A DNA stretch of 64,000 bases from Daedaleopsis sinensis (Eukaryota > Basidiomycota > Agaricomycetes > Polyporales > Polyporaceae): positions 1,860,001-1,924,000 of the forward strand of contig CM066305.1 of NCBI GenBank assembly GCA_033807695.1, given 5' to 3'. Shown here one piece after another: positions 52,280-63,083 of this stretch. The notes under the pieces are model-generated. The model searched no databases. It was not told the DNA's origin and was given only the letters and a program-made list of their open reading frames with translations. A program made the position numbers and the translations under genes. How positions within the stretch are numbered: the stretch's first letter is position 1; each line of letters starts with the position of its first letter.

Positions 52280-53413
52280 ATGGTTGATGTTAAAGCCATA
52301 CCCACCGAACTCTGGAGGGAAATCATTACCTTGGCCTGTACAGATGGCGGTTTCACTGGCAGATCCCTTGCCCTCACCTCCAAATTCATACACCGGCAAT
52401 CGCTCTCACCTCGGTTCCACTCCGTCGCTGTTCAATCTCTCCAGCACGTTGAGCAACTTCTCTCCACCCTCGACAACCATCAGCATCATCCCGTCATTTC
52501 ACACCTTTACATGGCATTCTTAGAAGAGCCATGTCGACCCCCCTCAGACTTTTGGAAAACATACGCGAAGATGTCGTGCTCGGAGAAGGCTGAGCATGAC
52601 CGGAGAGTGAAGGAGGAGAAGAGAGCATGGGATGAACGCTTTGTCGCTGCAATGATGAAGCTGTTCGCCCTGGTCGCCCCGACCCTACGGACCCTCTCTA
52701 TAATCGGGGAGCAGGCCGTGCGGTTTCCTACATTCCCTTGCGACACCCTTCCTCGCTTAGAGGAACTCACTATCCGGGCAGACCTTCCATTCATCTTCCC
52801 GACTGGAGGGGCTGAGGATGAAGTCCACTTCCAGCCCCCAAATCGATGTTACAAGCTCCCTGCCCTGCGACGCCTCCATACAGTGTGTTCTTCTGGCACC
52901 CTCTCTTGCACGAAGATTGTCAGCTACCTCGCCCAACACACTCGGCCTGGTTTCACTCATCTCCGCATCTCCAATATCGACGAAGACATAGAGCAAACAA
53001 CATTGCCTCACGACCTAGCGAGATCTCTGGGTATTCCCCCTCTAGAAAGCGATATCTCCGTCGCGACAAAGCTGTTGGATGTTTGCCACGTTGTCATCCA
53101 CGGCTACCCTCCATCACCTGAGGCTGGTGATTGGTGTGGTTCCAATGACTCCCTTTGGGACGCCACGTGCTGGGAATTAGAGGCGCTCGCACAACGGTGG
53201 GAGGACAAGAAGGGCATGCGCTTCCTTGTGATGAGCCGACCGTGGCGAAGGAACCCGTGCTGGGGAGATAGGTTGTACGACGACTGGGTAGACAGGATCG
53301 AGGGCAACGATGGGTGCTGGGTCGAGTCTGAAGAAGCAGAGGCGCGGTTGGAGGTCTACGAAGATGATCCTCCTTTTCCCGGAGAGGAGCAGGAGTATGG
53401 GCTCTTTGATTGA
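52280..53413 (+). CDS. F-box-like protein, tandem paralog 1
   Basis: Single-exon 377-residue protein. The N-terminus (VKAIPTELWREIITLACTDG) has the hydrophobic pattern of a degenerate F-box, and the following block FTGRSLALTSKFIHRQSLSP is nearly the same in the neighbour at 54168. The middle has scattered leucine-rich segments (LRTLSIIGEQ, LPRLEELTIRADLPF). The C-terminus has a second shared block, SRPWRRNPCWGDRLYDDWVD. Proteins with this layout form large lineage-specific families in mushrooms and are presumed substrate adaptors of ubiquitin ligases; no target can be inferred. It has no introns, unlike nearly every other gene in the window. The start ATG is the first in frame, 10 bases after the CT-rich leader. 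Confidence 0.8.
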   Translation: MVDVKAIPTELWREIITLACTDGGFTGRSLALTSKFIHRQSLSPRFHSVAVQSLQHVEQLLSTLDNHQHHPVISHLYMAFLEEPCRPPSDFWKTYAKMSCSEKAEHDRRVKEEKRAWDERFVAAMMKLFALVAPTLRTLSIIGEQAVRFPTFPCDTLPRLEELTIRADLPFIFPTGGAEDEVHFQPPNRCYKLPALRRLHTVCSSGTLSCTKIVSYLAQHTRPGFTHLRISNIDEDIEQTTLPHDLARSLGIPPLESDISVATKLLDVCHVVIHGYPPSPEAGDWCGSNDSLWDATCWELEALAQRWEDKKGMRFLVMSRPWRRNPCWGDRLYDDWVDRIEGNDGCWVESEEAEARLEVYEDDPPFPGEEQEYGLFD

Positions 53414-54167
53414 GCAGCTCGCGACGTCATACGAACAGGCCAGCAGTCGCGAACTGCTAGCCTGCAGGAGCCGTGGATTATTGTGAGCATAGCCACGCCC
53501 ACTACTGCCTGCGCAATTAACCTGATCGCGGTTTTAGGCTTCAGATTTGTACTCCGTACACCCATCGCGACAAAGTGATATATGTTTTCCGATCAATTCG
53601 TGTGCTGCTCAAGGACGTTGGCGTATCAGGATTTTCTTCCAACCATAACACGCGGTTAACCCTTGGAGTGAACGCACGGACTCCGCCAGACTCCGTCCTC
53701 AACGCCGAGATCCCCTTTTTGCAATATTCGCAATTTCGCACGGAGCTGAATGTCTCCGAGGGACTTCGGAATGAGATCACCGTGAACACCGTAGGCCAAG
53801 TTGGGGCTGTGAAATTGCATAATATGGGTACATGTAGCCCGAAGGCGTTTTGGCCCTACAGTCTCATTTCAGCTCTTGTCTCCCAAGCTTCTGTCCTGAC
53901 GGTGGCATAACCCCGCTTCCACCAGCCCGCAGCTGTCCGTGAGTCTCAATAAGTCTCCGGCTTGCGCAGTACAGCGCTTCTACTGGGCGGCTGGAGGACC
54001 TCAATCGCCGCTAGGGGTGTGGTGGCAATGCAGTCGACTGGCTATATACCTACCCAATGCCTACCAATCATATGTGGTCCGCATGCCTCGCCCGGCCGCA
54101 GACTTCAACTTGAGTATGTCCATCCAATCTCCCCCCTCTTCTCTCACTGAACGAAGAACAGATCGCA
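53414..54167. other. Spacer between the tandem F-box-like paralogs
   Basis: No supported gene. Open frames on both strands (plus 53575-53910, minus 53789-53541) show no recognisable content. A TATA-like CTATATACCTACC lies near 54040, about 125 bases before the second paralog. Confidence 0.5.
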
Positions 54168-55508
54168 ATGTGCAATATCGTCCAGTTGCCAACCGAGATT
54201 TGGAGGACAGTCGTCACTCTAGCCTGCACTGACGGTGGATTCACTGGCAGGTCGCTTGCGCTCGCATCCAAATTCCTCCATAAGCAGTCACTCTCAGCGC
54301 GATTCCATTCGGTCGCGCTAACCTCCCTCGCCAGCGCCGAAGGGCTGCTTGAGTGTCTCGAATCCCAACCCGCAGAATGCCAGCCTCGCATCGAGCACCT
54401 CTACCTCTCCTTCGGCGTCGACGCAATCGCGTCGTTTCGCCCGCTGCCGTGGATGCAGTCCACGGTCCTCGCCAGGATCGAGCGAGACGACTGGGAGGCA
54501 CGCTACCTCGCGGCCATGCCACGACTCTTCGCACTCGTCGCACACACGCTCCGCACGCTCTGCATATGCGAGCACAACCAGACCCCCCTCCCACCTGTAT
54601 TCAGCCATGCGTTCCCCATGCTCGAAGAACTGTCGGTGGTGCACCGCGAGGACATCCTCCTTCCCGATACCACGCCCTCCCTTCCTGCCTCGATCGACAC
54701 CCCCTCCTCGCAGGCAGAGACCGAAGACAGCGCCCGGCTCTCGAATGTGATGGGACTGTTTCCCGCGTTGCGCCGCTTGCATTGCATCCACAGCTCTTCT
54801 TGGCCCTTGCCAACGATCGTCGCCAATCTCCCCCTGGTCGCGCCGCCCACCCTCACGCATGTCCGCATGTCGGGCGTGACCAGCTTGAACAGGAACTATA
54901 GCGAGCTGCCTAGCGTGCTCGCGAAGGTGCTGCGGGTGGAGCGGCCAGAGCCAGAACGCGGGACGCGCGATCGCCCTTCTGAGCGAGACTCGCGCGCGAG
55001 GGACCCTGACCCGGATCAAGGTTCTGCCTGGCCAGGTACAGATCCCATGGCCGGCGAAAGCACATCCGCCCAGGCGGACGAGGCGGCCACCCAGTTGTGC
55101 CAGGAGCACGATTTGCGAAACGCGCTCGCTAACCTCCAGGTGCTGATTGTGCACGGCTACGGGCCGGCGGCGGTCCAGACCGCGTCGATCTCCGGGGACG
55201 TGGCCTCCAGTCCGACGCGCGGGACATCGCGCGACCTGAGTTGGGCGAAGTGCCTAGCGGACCTCGAGGACGTCGCAGAGCGATGCGAGGCGTCTGGGAG
55301 GGGCGTGCAGATTGCGTTGCTGCGGCGTCCGTGGAGGCGCAACCCACATTGGGCAGAGAGGCTGCGGGACGATTGGAAGGACCGCATAGAAGGCGGGAAG
55401 GGCTGCTGGATACTGTCGGAAGAGGAAGAGGCGGCTTTAGAAGTGTACGAAGACCCGGCATTGGGCCACTTAATGCCCGGTGTACCTATACCCTATCAAT
55501 ATGTGTAG
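54168..55508 (+). CDS. F-box-like protein, tandem paralog 2
   Basis: Single-exon 446-residue paralog of the protein at 52280. The N-terminal block (VQLPTEIWRTVVTLACTDGG, FTGRSLALASKFLHKQSLSA) and the C-terminal block (RRPWRRNPHWAERLRDDWKD, then CWILSEEEEAALEVYED) are closely matched, while the middle has diverged. It carries about 60 extra residues, an Arg/Asp/Glu-rich disordered insert near 265-305 (ERGTRDRPSERDSRARD). Its GC content is visibly higher than that of paralog 1, giving long antisense open frames (for example minus 55154-54318) that should be ignored. Same strand and adjacent position point to a tandem duplication. A role as a ubiquitin-ligase adaptor is inferred from the family only. 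Confidence 0.8.
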   Translation: MCNIVQLPTEIWRTVVTLACTDGGFTGRSLALASKFLHKQSLSARFHSVALTSLASAEGLLECLESQPAECQPRIEHLYLSFGVDAIASFRPLPWMQSTVLARIERDDWEARYLAAMPRLFALVAHTLRTLCICEHNQTPLPPVFSHAFPMLEELSVVHREDILLPDTTPSLPASIDTPSSQAETEDSARLSNVMGLFPALRRLHCIHSSSWPLPTIVANLPLVAPPTLTHVRMSGVTSLNRNYSELPSVLAKVLRVERPEPERGTRDRPSERDSRARDPDPDQGSAWPGTDPMAGESTSAQADEAATQLCQEHDLRNALANLQVLIVHGYGPAAVQTASISGDVASSPTRGTSRDLSWAKCLADLEDVAERCEASGRGVQIALLRRPWRRNPHWAERLRDDWKDRIEGGKGCWILSEEEEAALEVYEDPALGHLMPGVPIPYQYV

Positions 55509-55945
55509 TGTTGAGAAAAGTAGAGAGCGTTGAATGAAGATGAAGAGGAGCTTGTTAGCACAGTCCAATCTTTCTTCAATCCGAGCTCGCGTGAGGCAAA
55601 GTTCCGACTACAGGTAGTATTGGCTAATTAGCCAGCACATACCAGTGACACCACTTAGCAGGCATTAGCAGGCAACGGTCGACTCATCAGCTTCAAGGCT
55701 TGCTAAACGGTGGACATCCCTATACCTCAGTCGCGACTCGCGGGCTTCAGTTTGACTACCGTACTTCGTGCTATTGTCTACCCTCAATATATGACGCGAC
55801 GGCTAGTCACGTGACCGCGATATTTTACAACGATTGATCTACCCGAGCGAGTTAATATGAATATTGCACCCAGCCCTTCTAGCTACTCTCAACGACTATC
55901 ATCATCTACAACCGGTGTCATCTGTGCCCATCTCTATCAGAAAGC
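55509..55945. other. Intergenic between paralog 2 and the Mtd1-type gene
   Basis: No gene is seen. The spacer is AT-rich, with a doubled TTAGCAGGCA motif near 55655-55675. The downstream gene's leader contains a CT-rich tract before 55946. Confidence 0.5.
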
Positions 55946-57407
55946 ATGGCAGAAGGTAAAGGTGTTCTGCTTAAGGCCGACGCTATCGCCGAGACCTTCC
56001 GCGCCGAGATCAAGTCTGCACTCTCCTCTGCCTCTCGCCCGCCGAAACTAGTGGGCATCCTTGCCACAGCTGCTGCGCCAAGCAAGTTCTATGCCGAGTT
56101 CACGAGGAAACAATGCGACGCACTCGGAGTAGAGTTTATTCTGCGGAAAACCGGGGCCGCTGCAGACGAGTCTCTCGCGCCGGGAGAGGGTGTCGAAGAA
56201 GCTATCATCGAAGCCAACGAGGATGAGGGTGTGGATGGGATCATGGTGCGTAATCGTAAGTACTCAGCCAAAGCCCACAATTGATCAGGCATCTTGCAAC
56301 GTTCACAGGTCTATTACCCTATATTTGGCGTGCAACAGGTGCGCTACCTCCATGCGCATGCTTTCATTACTAAACTCATGATGCATACGCTTTGTAGGAT
56401 CATTACCTGCAGCAGGTTGAGCCACACCAGACTGGCCGTGCAGGGGCTGCTCTGACATTTGATACTAGATCGTGTCCCCATTCAAGGACGTAGAGGGCCT
56501 GCAATTCAAATTCCACTATAACTTATACCACAAGTACGTGCCACACCACAGCCATCCCATTGTCCGTCCGAGTCTAAGCACATGCGTCTAGTATCCGGTT
56601 CCTTGAGCCGAAGACACTTACATCGTCTCTTCCGACGGCCCCAGTGAAGGATGCGCCCGTGGCAGTAAACGACCAGCCTCCTGCGGGTTACGTCAAATCC
56701 ATACTCCCCTGCACGCCTCTCGCCATCGTCAAGTCCCTCGAGTCCATCGGAGTCTACAACACGCTCCTTCCATACGGAGATCGTGCATACGGGAAGACGA
56801 TTACGGTCATCAACAGGTGCGTAAGCCACACCGAATGTCAGTCCGACCCCCCCGCTGAGACCGAAAGCATAGGTCAGAAGTGGTCGGCCGGCCGCTTGCT
56901 GCGCTGCTAGCCAATGACGGTGCACGCGTCTTCTCCGTCGATATCGACTCGATACAGGAGTACACGAAACGGCCTCGGCAGAGCGCAGAGGAGCGCAAGT
57001 ACCACCCACGGCACGTCGTGCACCCCGCGACGCAGTCCCTGCAGGACTGCCTCGCGCTGTCGGATGTCGTCGTCTCCGCCGTGCCAAGCCCGGACTACAA
57101 GGTCAAGACGGCCTGGCTGAAGGATGGCTGTGTATGCTTGAATGTCGCCGCGGACAAAAACTTCGAGACTGACGTGAGGGAGAAGGTACGCATTCACATG
57201 CAGCGGAATCGGAGTAGTGTCGCTGATGCGAGAATGTACAGGCATCTCTGTACCTGCCGACTATTGGTAAAGTCACGATTATGATGCTGTTGCGAAACCT
57301 GTGAGCACCCACATCATCTCCGCCTAATTCCGGTGCGATGCTGACTGGGGCGCAGACTGCGGCTGCAAGAATACCGACAGATAATTCACGACACACCTTC
57401 ATCTTGA
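55946..57407 (+). CDS. MTD1: NAD-dependent 5,10-methylenetetrahydrofolate dehydrogenase (Mtd1 type)
   Basis: Cytosolic enzyme of one-carbon metabolism, oxidising methylene-THF to methenyl-THF with NAD+. The 353-residue product matches yeast Mtd1 in plan: KFYAEFTRKQCDALGVEF, the substrate region MVYYPIFGVQQDHYLQQ, VSPFKDVEGLQFKFHYNLYH, then PCTPLAIVKSLESIGVYN, YGKTITVINRSEVVGRPLAA and the nucleotide-binding NDGARVFSVDI. It is monofunctional, lacking the synthetase domain of the trifunctional C1-THF synthases. Eight exons: 55946-56245, 56309-56338, 56398-56415, 56469-56533, 56592-56816, 56873-57185, 57242-57300, 57356-57407. Exon 3 is just 18 nt (DHYLQQ) and exon 2 is 30 nt. Phases are consistent throughout. 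Confidence 0.94.
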
Positions 57408-57715
57408 CGCATGAACAGCTACAAATCGCAGCCAGAGGGCGAACGGCGCATGATGAGAGGATGTTGAGAACGAATCAAGAACAGGCAGTATCCAACTACT
57501 ATAGATATGTAAGATCTCCATACGAAAAGTCCATTAATGCGGCACAATGCCCATCGTATTACCTTGAATGTATGAGTTATGGAGAAGATAGGGACGACGC
57601 CACTCGGGGCATGGGGTAGAGCAATATGGCTATCTATCGGACTGAGATGTGTAAGTATGCTAATCGTGTCTACCAGTCACAATAGATAGCATGGATGTAG
57701 AGGAGATCTTGAGGG
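57408..57715. other. Convergent 3' flanks, MTD1 and ORM genes
   Basis: A 308-base AT-rich spacer between convergent stop codons. No gene is seen. Confidence 0.5.
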
Positions 57716-58649
57716 TTATAGCCGCGAGTCCACTTCGCTTATGTTGATTGGTGGTACAAACTGCCGTGTTGGAGTCGAGGAGCCAGACGGGGGGAAGGAA
57801 GTTGTGACGGGTGTACCGATGGCGGACGGATCGTCTTGTACCATGAAGCGCACACGGTATCGGTGGAACTGAGTAACGTGAGTCAGAAAGACATAGCACA
57901 TCTTAGTGCAAGGAATCGTACCACTGGGAGTTTCGGTAGGAGGACGAAGACCAGTGCACTCAGATTGATTGCGAAGAGCCACGGGTCGTAATGCGTGTAA
58001 TGCGTCGATGCAAGGAATCTATGGAGTGTAAGGGAACACACATGCGGAGAAATGACAGACAGTGCTCACAATGTTACGGGCACAATGAAAAGCCACTTCT
58101 TAGCAGGCGTGTGCTGAGCCCCCTCATCAATCTGTTCCCATAGCGTGAGGTCATCGTATACTCCCCCGTGAAGGTCAGAGTGAAATGGGATCCCAGTGAC
58201 GTAGTGGAACATAAGGTACGAGAACTGTAGCAACAGCATGCTTGAGCATCTCGTTGACAGTGGCCGGAGTAAGAGCTGTGGCACACTCACCCCAAGATAG
58301 AGCAAATTGACGAGCGTCCAGCTGATCTCTTGACGCATCCCAGGGATAGTATCAATGACGACCTTGCCGGCGAAGATGAGAACAGGATGAATGAGCCATG
58401 CGCCTGGGGGGTACAGAATATGGAACTGAGTCGTGCAAGCCTCGTCGGAGATGGCAGCGACGTACCTTTGCGATTCACCCACTCCGCGTTGAGGTTGTCG
58501 TAGATGCCCTGGTCGAGCACGTCAGCCTGCGAGTCTTCGTTGAGTTTCTCGACCTTGACGAGGCTGCTGCTGCGCTCGCGCCCGACTACGCGGACGGACA
58601 GTCCGGGGCTGCCAGACTTTCGAGGACTGTGCGTGGAAGAATCTGCCAT
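57716..58649 (-). CDS. ORMDL-family protein (Orm1/Orm2), sphingolipid homeostasis
   Basis: ER membrane protein that restrains serine palmitoyltransferase, the first enzyme of sphingolipid synthesis. The 233-residue product carries the family core almost unbroken: NLNAEWVNRKGAWLIHPVLI, DTIPGMRQEISWTLVNLLYL, SYLMFHYVTGIPF, YDDLTLWEQIDEGAQHTPAK, KWLFIVPVTLFLASTHYTHY and FAINLSALVFVLLPKLPV. The N-terminal 50 residues are Ser-rich (RKSGSPGLS, RERSSSLVK), as in yeast Orm proteins, whose N-terminal serines are phosphorylated by Ypk-type kinases; RERSSS may be such a site. Exons: 58649-58466, 58403-58291, 58224-58070, 58018-57922, 57868-57716. The C-terminal 50 residues (GSSTPTRQFVPPINIS) extend beyond the animal ORMDL core. 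It is divergent from the virilizer-like gene. Confidence 0.96.
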
Positions 58650-59045
58650 GCTGGAGAGAGCAAATGGTGCAAGCGCAGGGCTGCCCGGAGTACTCTGCCG
58701 CGGAGATGAACGAAGGAAGGAGGGTGGGCGATCCTGTGGTAGAGTCTGTGGGTCTGACGGGAAAGGGTGTCGTCGTGGCCTACTATTCCAGGCACTCCCT
58801 CCTCGCCGGCCTTTCTGGCGCCCATAAACGCGTGCATGTCTGTGCATGTGGTTTCCGGTGTCACAGCAAGCGCCGGACGCGTGTGACGATGTCATCTCCG
58901 AGCTCGATGCTTCCCCGCGCCGCCCTGCCCGACGTCTTCTCGACTCTCAGCATCCCTTTCGTCTCTGCTACCCACTCCCTCCGCTCTCGTCGCTCTCGCT
59001 GTATTCTTATTGCTATTCTTCTAAACACCGCATGTCGCCCTGAAG
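58650..59045. promoter_or_regulatory. Shared divergent promoter, ORM gene / virilizer-like gene
   Basis: A 396-base interval between divergent start codons. It is CT-rich towards the plus-strand gene (near 58970-59010). No specific factor site was recognised. Confidence 0.4.
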
Positions 59046-62000
59046 ATGGTTCTGTTGCAATGGTGTACTCTCGAGCCCTCTGAACAAGGTGGTCTGGCCG
59101 CACTCCGCTTCTCGTGTCCAGTACGCGTCCAGTCTATCCGGATATTTCCAGTCGATTCGAAGCCGTTTGCGCAATGTCCGGAAGTAGTCAGGTATGTCAC
59201 ACCGCCGCAGCTCAGACAACTCTCGCGTGCTGAATATCGTCGATTACAGTCGGACGGAGCCTGAGGCGTTCTTTTTGGACGTGTACTTCAATGCGCATCC
59301 AGTTACCAATCCAAATGCCAAGGAGAAGCCGAAGCCATCGAATGCTCTGGTGCCGACCTCCATTTCATATGCAGGTGGTCAGAGGGACTTCACAGTGAAC
59401 ATGGGCTCGGAGGTGAGTAGCGGAATCCAGGGAATGCGCGACATTTCGCTGACGCGTCCCCGTAGTATGCCACGCGTCTGATGATTGTGAGGGGTACGTT
59501 CAAGGCCGTCTCTATGGCCATCTATGGAGAAGTCGTGTCCGACTCGTCCGCGGCGCCAACGTCGTATGAACCACGGTCCCTTCCTTCTCTCAGTCCGGTC
59601 CCCTTCATCCCGTCACTAGATCCTTCTAGCGCACGCGACCCGACGCAGCTGGCACGCCAGTTGTTGAAGCTCATACCGGATGCTCCTGAACTCGAGCTCG
59701 TCATCCGTTTAGTCTTTTGTCTGAAACCTTCCAATGACGACTGGGATTTGCCCGACTTCCCGTATCTGTATCCCGACTTTGACTTTGACGACTCTGAATT
59801 CGACCTGGAGAAGGCGTTCAACATCACCATGCGCCCAGCTCCCGACGATGTCTCTTCTGAAACAGTTGGCCGTTTTGCGGCGAAAGTTGCTCAATGTATT
59901 ACTCCCAAGGCACGCCACCTGTACCCCGTTGACCTGGCGTCAAGCTGACTAGCTCATAATTAGCAGGGGAAGGATAGCAGTCAAGCGTACTGGGTCGCCG
60001 GTCTGCTATGTCATGTTGCCTGTCAGCACCCAACAATGTCTAGCAGTATTCTGGTGCGTAGACTTGGCGATTCTCGCAGAGTCCCTCTCCTCAATTAATG
60101 AGCTCATCAGAAAGCGATTGATCTGCAAGCAATCTTCGATAAATCCAATCTTGAAGACGAAACAACTTTGTTGAGATTGCGATATGCGGCCGCAAATGTA
60201 GATGTGGCGAAGGAATTGGACACTGACTGGTTACATCGAATCTTATCCTCGATTTCTAGCGACCTGAACAACGAGAGAGAGACGCGGACGGCGGCAAAAC
60301 AGCTTTCTGCCAGACTCCGAGGATGGGCGACCTTGGCAGACACATTCTCCAACACGCAGGGTGATTTCCTCGCTGCCGCCGTCATGCTCAGCAGCGTAGG
60401 ATCCGAGGAGCAATCCGTTGGTATCTGGCTAGAGTCTATGGTCACCCACCCAGACGTAGTGTCGAGCTTAGCAGAGAACCCGGTTTTGCCGGTCACGCTT
60501 CCTCATCTGCTCTCACATAGGCCAAATGGTTCTCCTCCGTCCCAGGACGAGTTCGTAGCATTTGTCAGAGCCTTCGTTGGAGTGGCGTGCGTGATGGCTG
60601 TGTACTCCTGGTCAGACAGCCTGCCGGATGAACGTTGTCGAGCGAGAACGTTAGGGATCCTGCGCTTGTGGCAAGGTACGGCAGGCTATCGTGAGGTGCG
60701 AGGAAGGGAACTTGATGTGACAAAGGATGAAGCTAATTTCGACCCACTAGATCGTGAACCATCTACTCCTTCTGCGACAGATGACCTTCCGCCTGGAATG
60801 TATGACAGACAATGACCCTCCCACCCAGTCCGGAATCGATGCAGAGCACGTACTCATCGACCTAGCCAAGACCCCACGAGCATTCCTCCGACCTAATCTC
60901 GTAAAGTGCATTCTGAACATCGGCACCTCCACCTCACATATCACGGACGATGAGCGAGCATCTTTACGTCAAGCAGCCTTCGTCGTTGATGATGGGTTCT
61001 CCGGTGCTGTAGACGAACTCTTGCGCCCGGTGGAGCGACCACCGACTTCCGGGAGCCTACGCACCCTCCGCGTAGCTATCGCTTACATCGAGCGGGAAGT
61101 CGATGAAGACGAAGACGGCAAGCTGCTGGACGACTTTTGGGAAGAGGCCAGCTGCAGCTTAACATCAGCCTTATGTGATTTGCTTGCTCCTGTGGTGGAG
61201 GAGATCCGCACCCACTTCTCACTCTTCCAATCGCCTCCTCGGGTGCCTCAAGACGTAATGGCCCAGCTGTTCTACACGGTCGACGACATCCTTCGACTGC
61301 TTCTCCGGCTTGTCCCAAACTCTCCTCTTCCCTCTCGTCTGCTCCGAACGCTTACGGTTCATGCCTCCGATGTCTTTGCTTGCGCAGACTCAGCTGATAT
61401 GCTGTACTCCCAGTCGAGCCAACCGTCTGTGGCTGCTCAGAGTGTCAGCCAGTCTTGCATCGACATCGTGCGCGTTCTAGTGCAACAAGACGCTGTAGTA
61501 GGCGGGAAACCAGGTGCCCAGATCGTTCTCCACGCGCTCCTCGAGCACGGCTTGCATAGCAACGGGCTCGACCCCACCCACCATCTTCTCCAGGTCTTTT
61601 GCCTGCTCAACTACATACTACCGACGGTGGACTCCTCGGAGGAGTGGAGGGCGCTGTGGATACAGCGTGTTGTCCCTGCCATGCTGCCAGAGCTCTTGGC
61701 GTTCAGCCGTGCATTGGACACAGAGAACAAGGTGCATTTTGTCAGGAGCCTGGTCGATCTCGACAGAGGGTTCATTGGTGTTGGGGAGTGGTTGTTGCTG
61801 GAAGAAGTCAAAGAGGCCTCAAGAGCAGTCGAGTCTCTCCGAGACGAGTCGATGCCTGAGCCGAAGCGGCGGATCGCACAGGGCCATGTCTCGCTCTTCT
61901 TCCGCTTCTTCACAGAAATCCTTCAAGGGTCTTCTGCGAACTGGGTAGTCGACGGTCTTGCGTCTACGGAAGAGGGGCCCCATTACCTTGCCTCTGCTAT

Positions 62001-63083
62001 CATGACATTGCTGGACCTCCATCTTTCCCCGCCCCACTTCGGTGAAGTCGTCGAGAACATCGCGTCAAGTTATGAAGACTTCGACAATGAGATGCGCTTC
62101 GCGTTAGTCTCGGCGTTGTGGCGGTCGCTACACGCGCCAGAGCTCACGACTAGTCGCATAGAGAGGCGGTTAGAGCATTCGGTCGCCATCCTTGACACCA
62201 TCACCCCCTCTTTCATCGACCCCGTCAAGCTCACAACGGAAGTGGGACGTCTACTCGTAGACCTCTCCCAGTATCCAGTGTCCCTCGAGGGAGAGATCTC
62301 TCATTCCCTCATCTCTCTCCTGGAGTGGATGACGAAGACCGGTGCAACAATTCCTCGCATAGCTGAGTTCGTAACAATGACCACCGACCAATTCAACATC
62401 TTCCGAGACCGGTTATCTGCTACTCTGTCCACGGACTGGGCCGAACGGCTCGAAACAGTCTCCTCCCGGCTCGAATTCGGCGGTCCAAGCGACTCTCCCC
62501 AGGCGACAACAGCCCTGTCCGACACGGTCGAGCTCTCCATCCACGACATCGAGGCACTCCTCCGCCAGCATACCCCGGCGCCGTCGACGCCCCCGCGGCG
62601 CGTGCTCACGCAAGACGTGTTCGGGCTCGTGACGATCTCGCCCCCGACGCTCCTGCGCTCCCCCGCGGTGACGGGGCTGACGAAAACGTACCTGAACAAC
62701 GACTTCAGGCAGCTGCGGACGTCCGCCGCGCGCGCAAACACAAGCAGGCTCCCGAGCATGCATGTGGACGTAGGTGTAGCGATGGCCGTGTGACGCTGTG
62801 TATATACCCCGAGCTGATTGATCTCTTTCCTCCTCCCTCCGCCATGACCCCCTCCACCGCGACCTCCTTGCTCGCAATGCGGCTATAGGACTTCGAGAAC
62901 GCGAGCCAGGCGTCGCCCACGCTCGATCCGCTGAACATGCCCGGGTCAGGGCCGATGCCAGGGCCAGGGATGGGCGCCGTGAACGTCAACGTCGTGGGCG
63001 GGGTGAGTGTGCCGGGGATGCAGTTCCCGCCCGTCGTCCCCGACACCTTCCAACAGCTGGGGCCCGCGTTCAGTCCGGTATGA
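59046..63083 (+). CDS. Virilizer-like protein, candidate m6A methyltransferase-complex scaffold
   Basis: Predicted 1218-residue helical-repeat protein. The N-terminus (LQWCTLEPSEQGGLAALRFS, then VRVQSIRIFPVDSKPF and EPEAFFLDVYF) resembles the virilizer N-terminal domain of animal VIRMA and plant VIR, large scaffolds of the METTL3-METTL14 RNA N6-adenosine methyltransferase complex; the rest is low in motifs but rich in amphipathic helices. Exons: 59046-59191, 59250-59412, 59466-59927, 59967-60053, 60111-60695, 60751-62769, 62889-63083. The third intron (59928-59966, GTTGAC donor) is only 39 nt and is the weakest point; a donor at 59885 would be an alternative. The last exon gives DFENASQASPTLDPLNMPG and a Gly/Pro/Met-rich tail. 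Family assignment rests on the N-terminal 140 residues and recall of fungal homologues, so it is probable, not certain. Confidence 0.7.

Noticed and set aside
54318..55154. 278-codon minus-strand frame opposite F-box-like paralog 2
   Set aside because: Antisense shadow produced by high GC3; no domain and no independent support.
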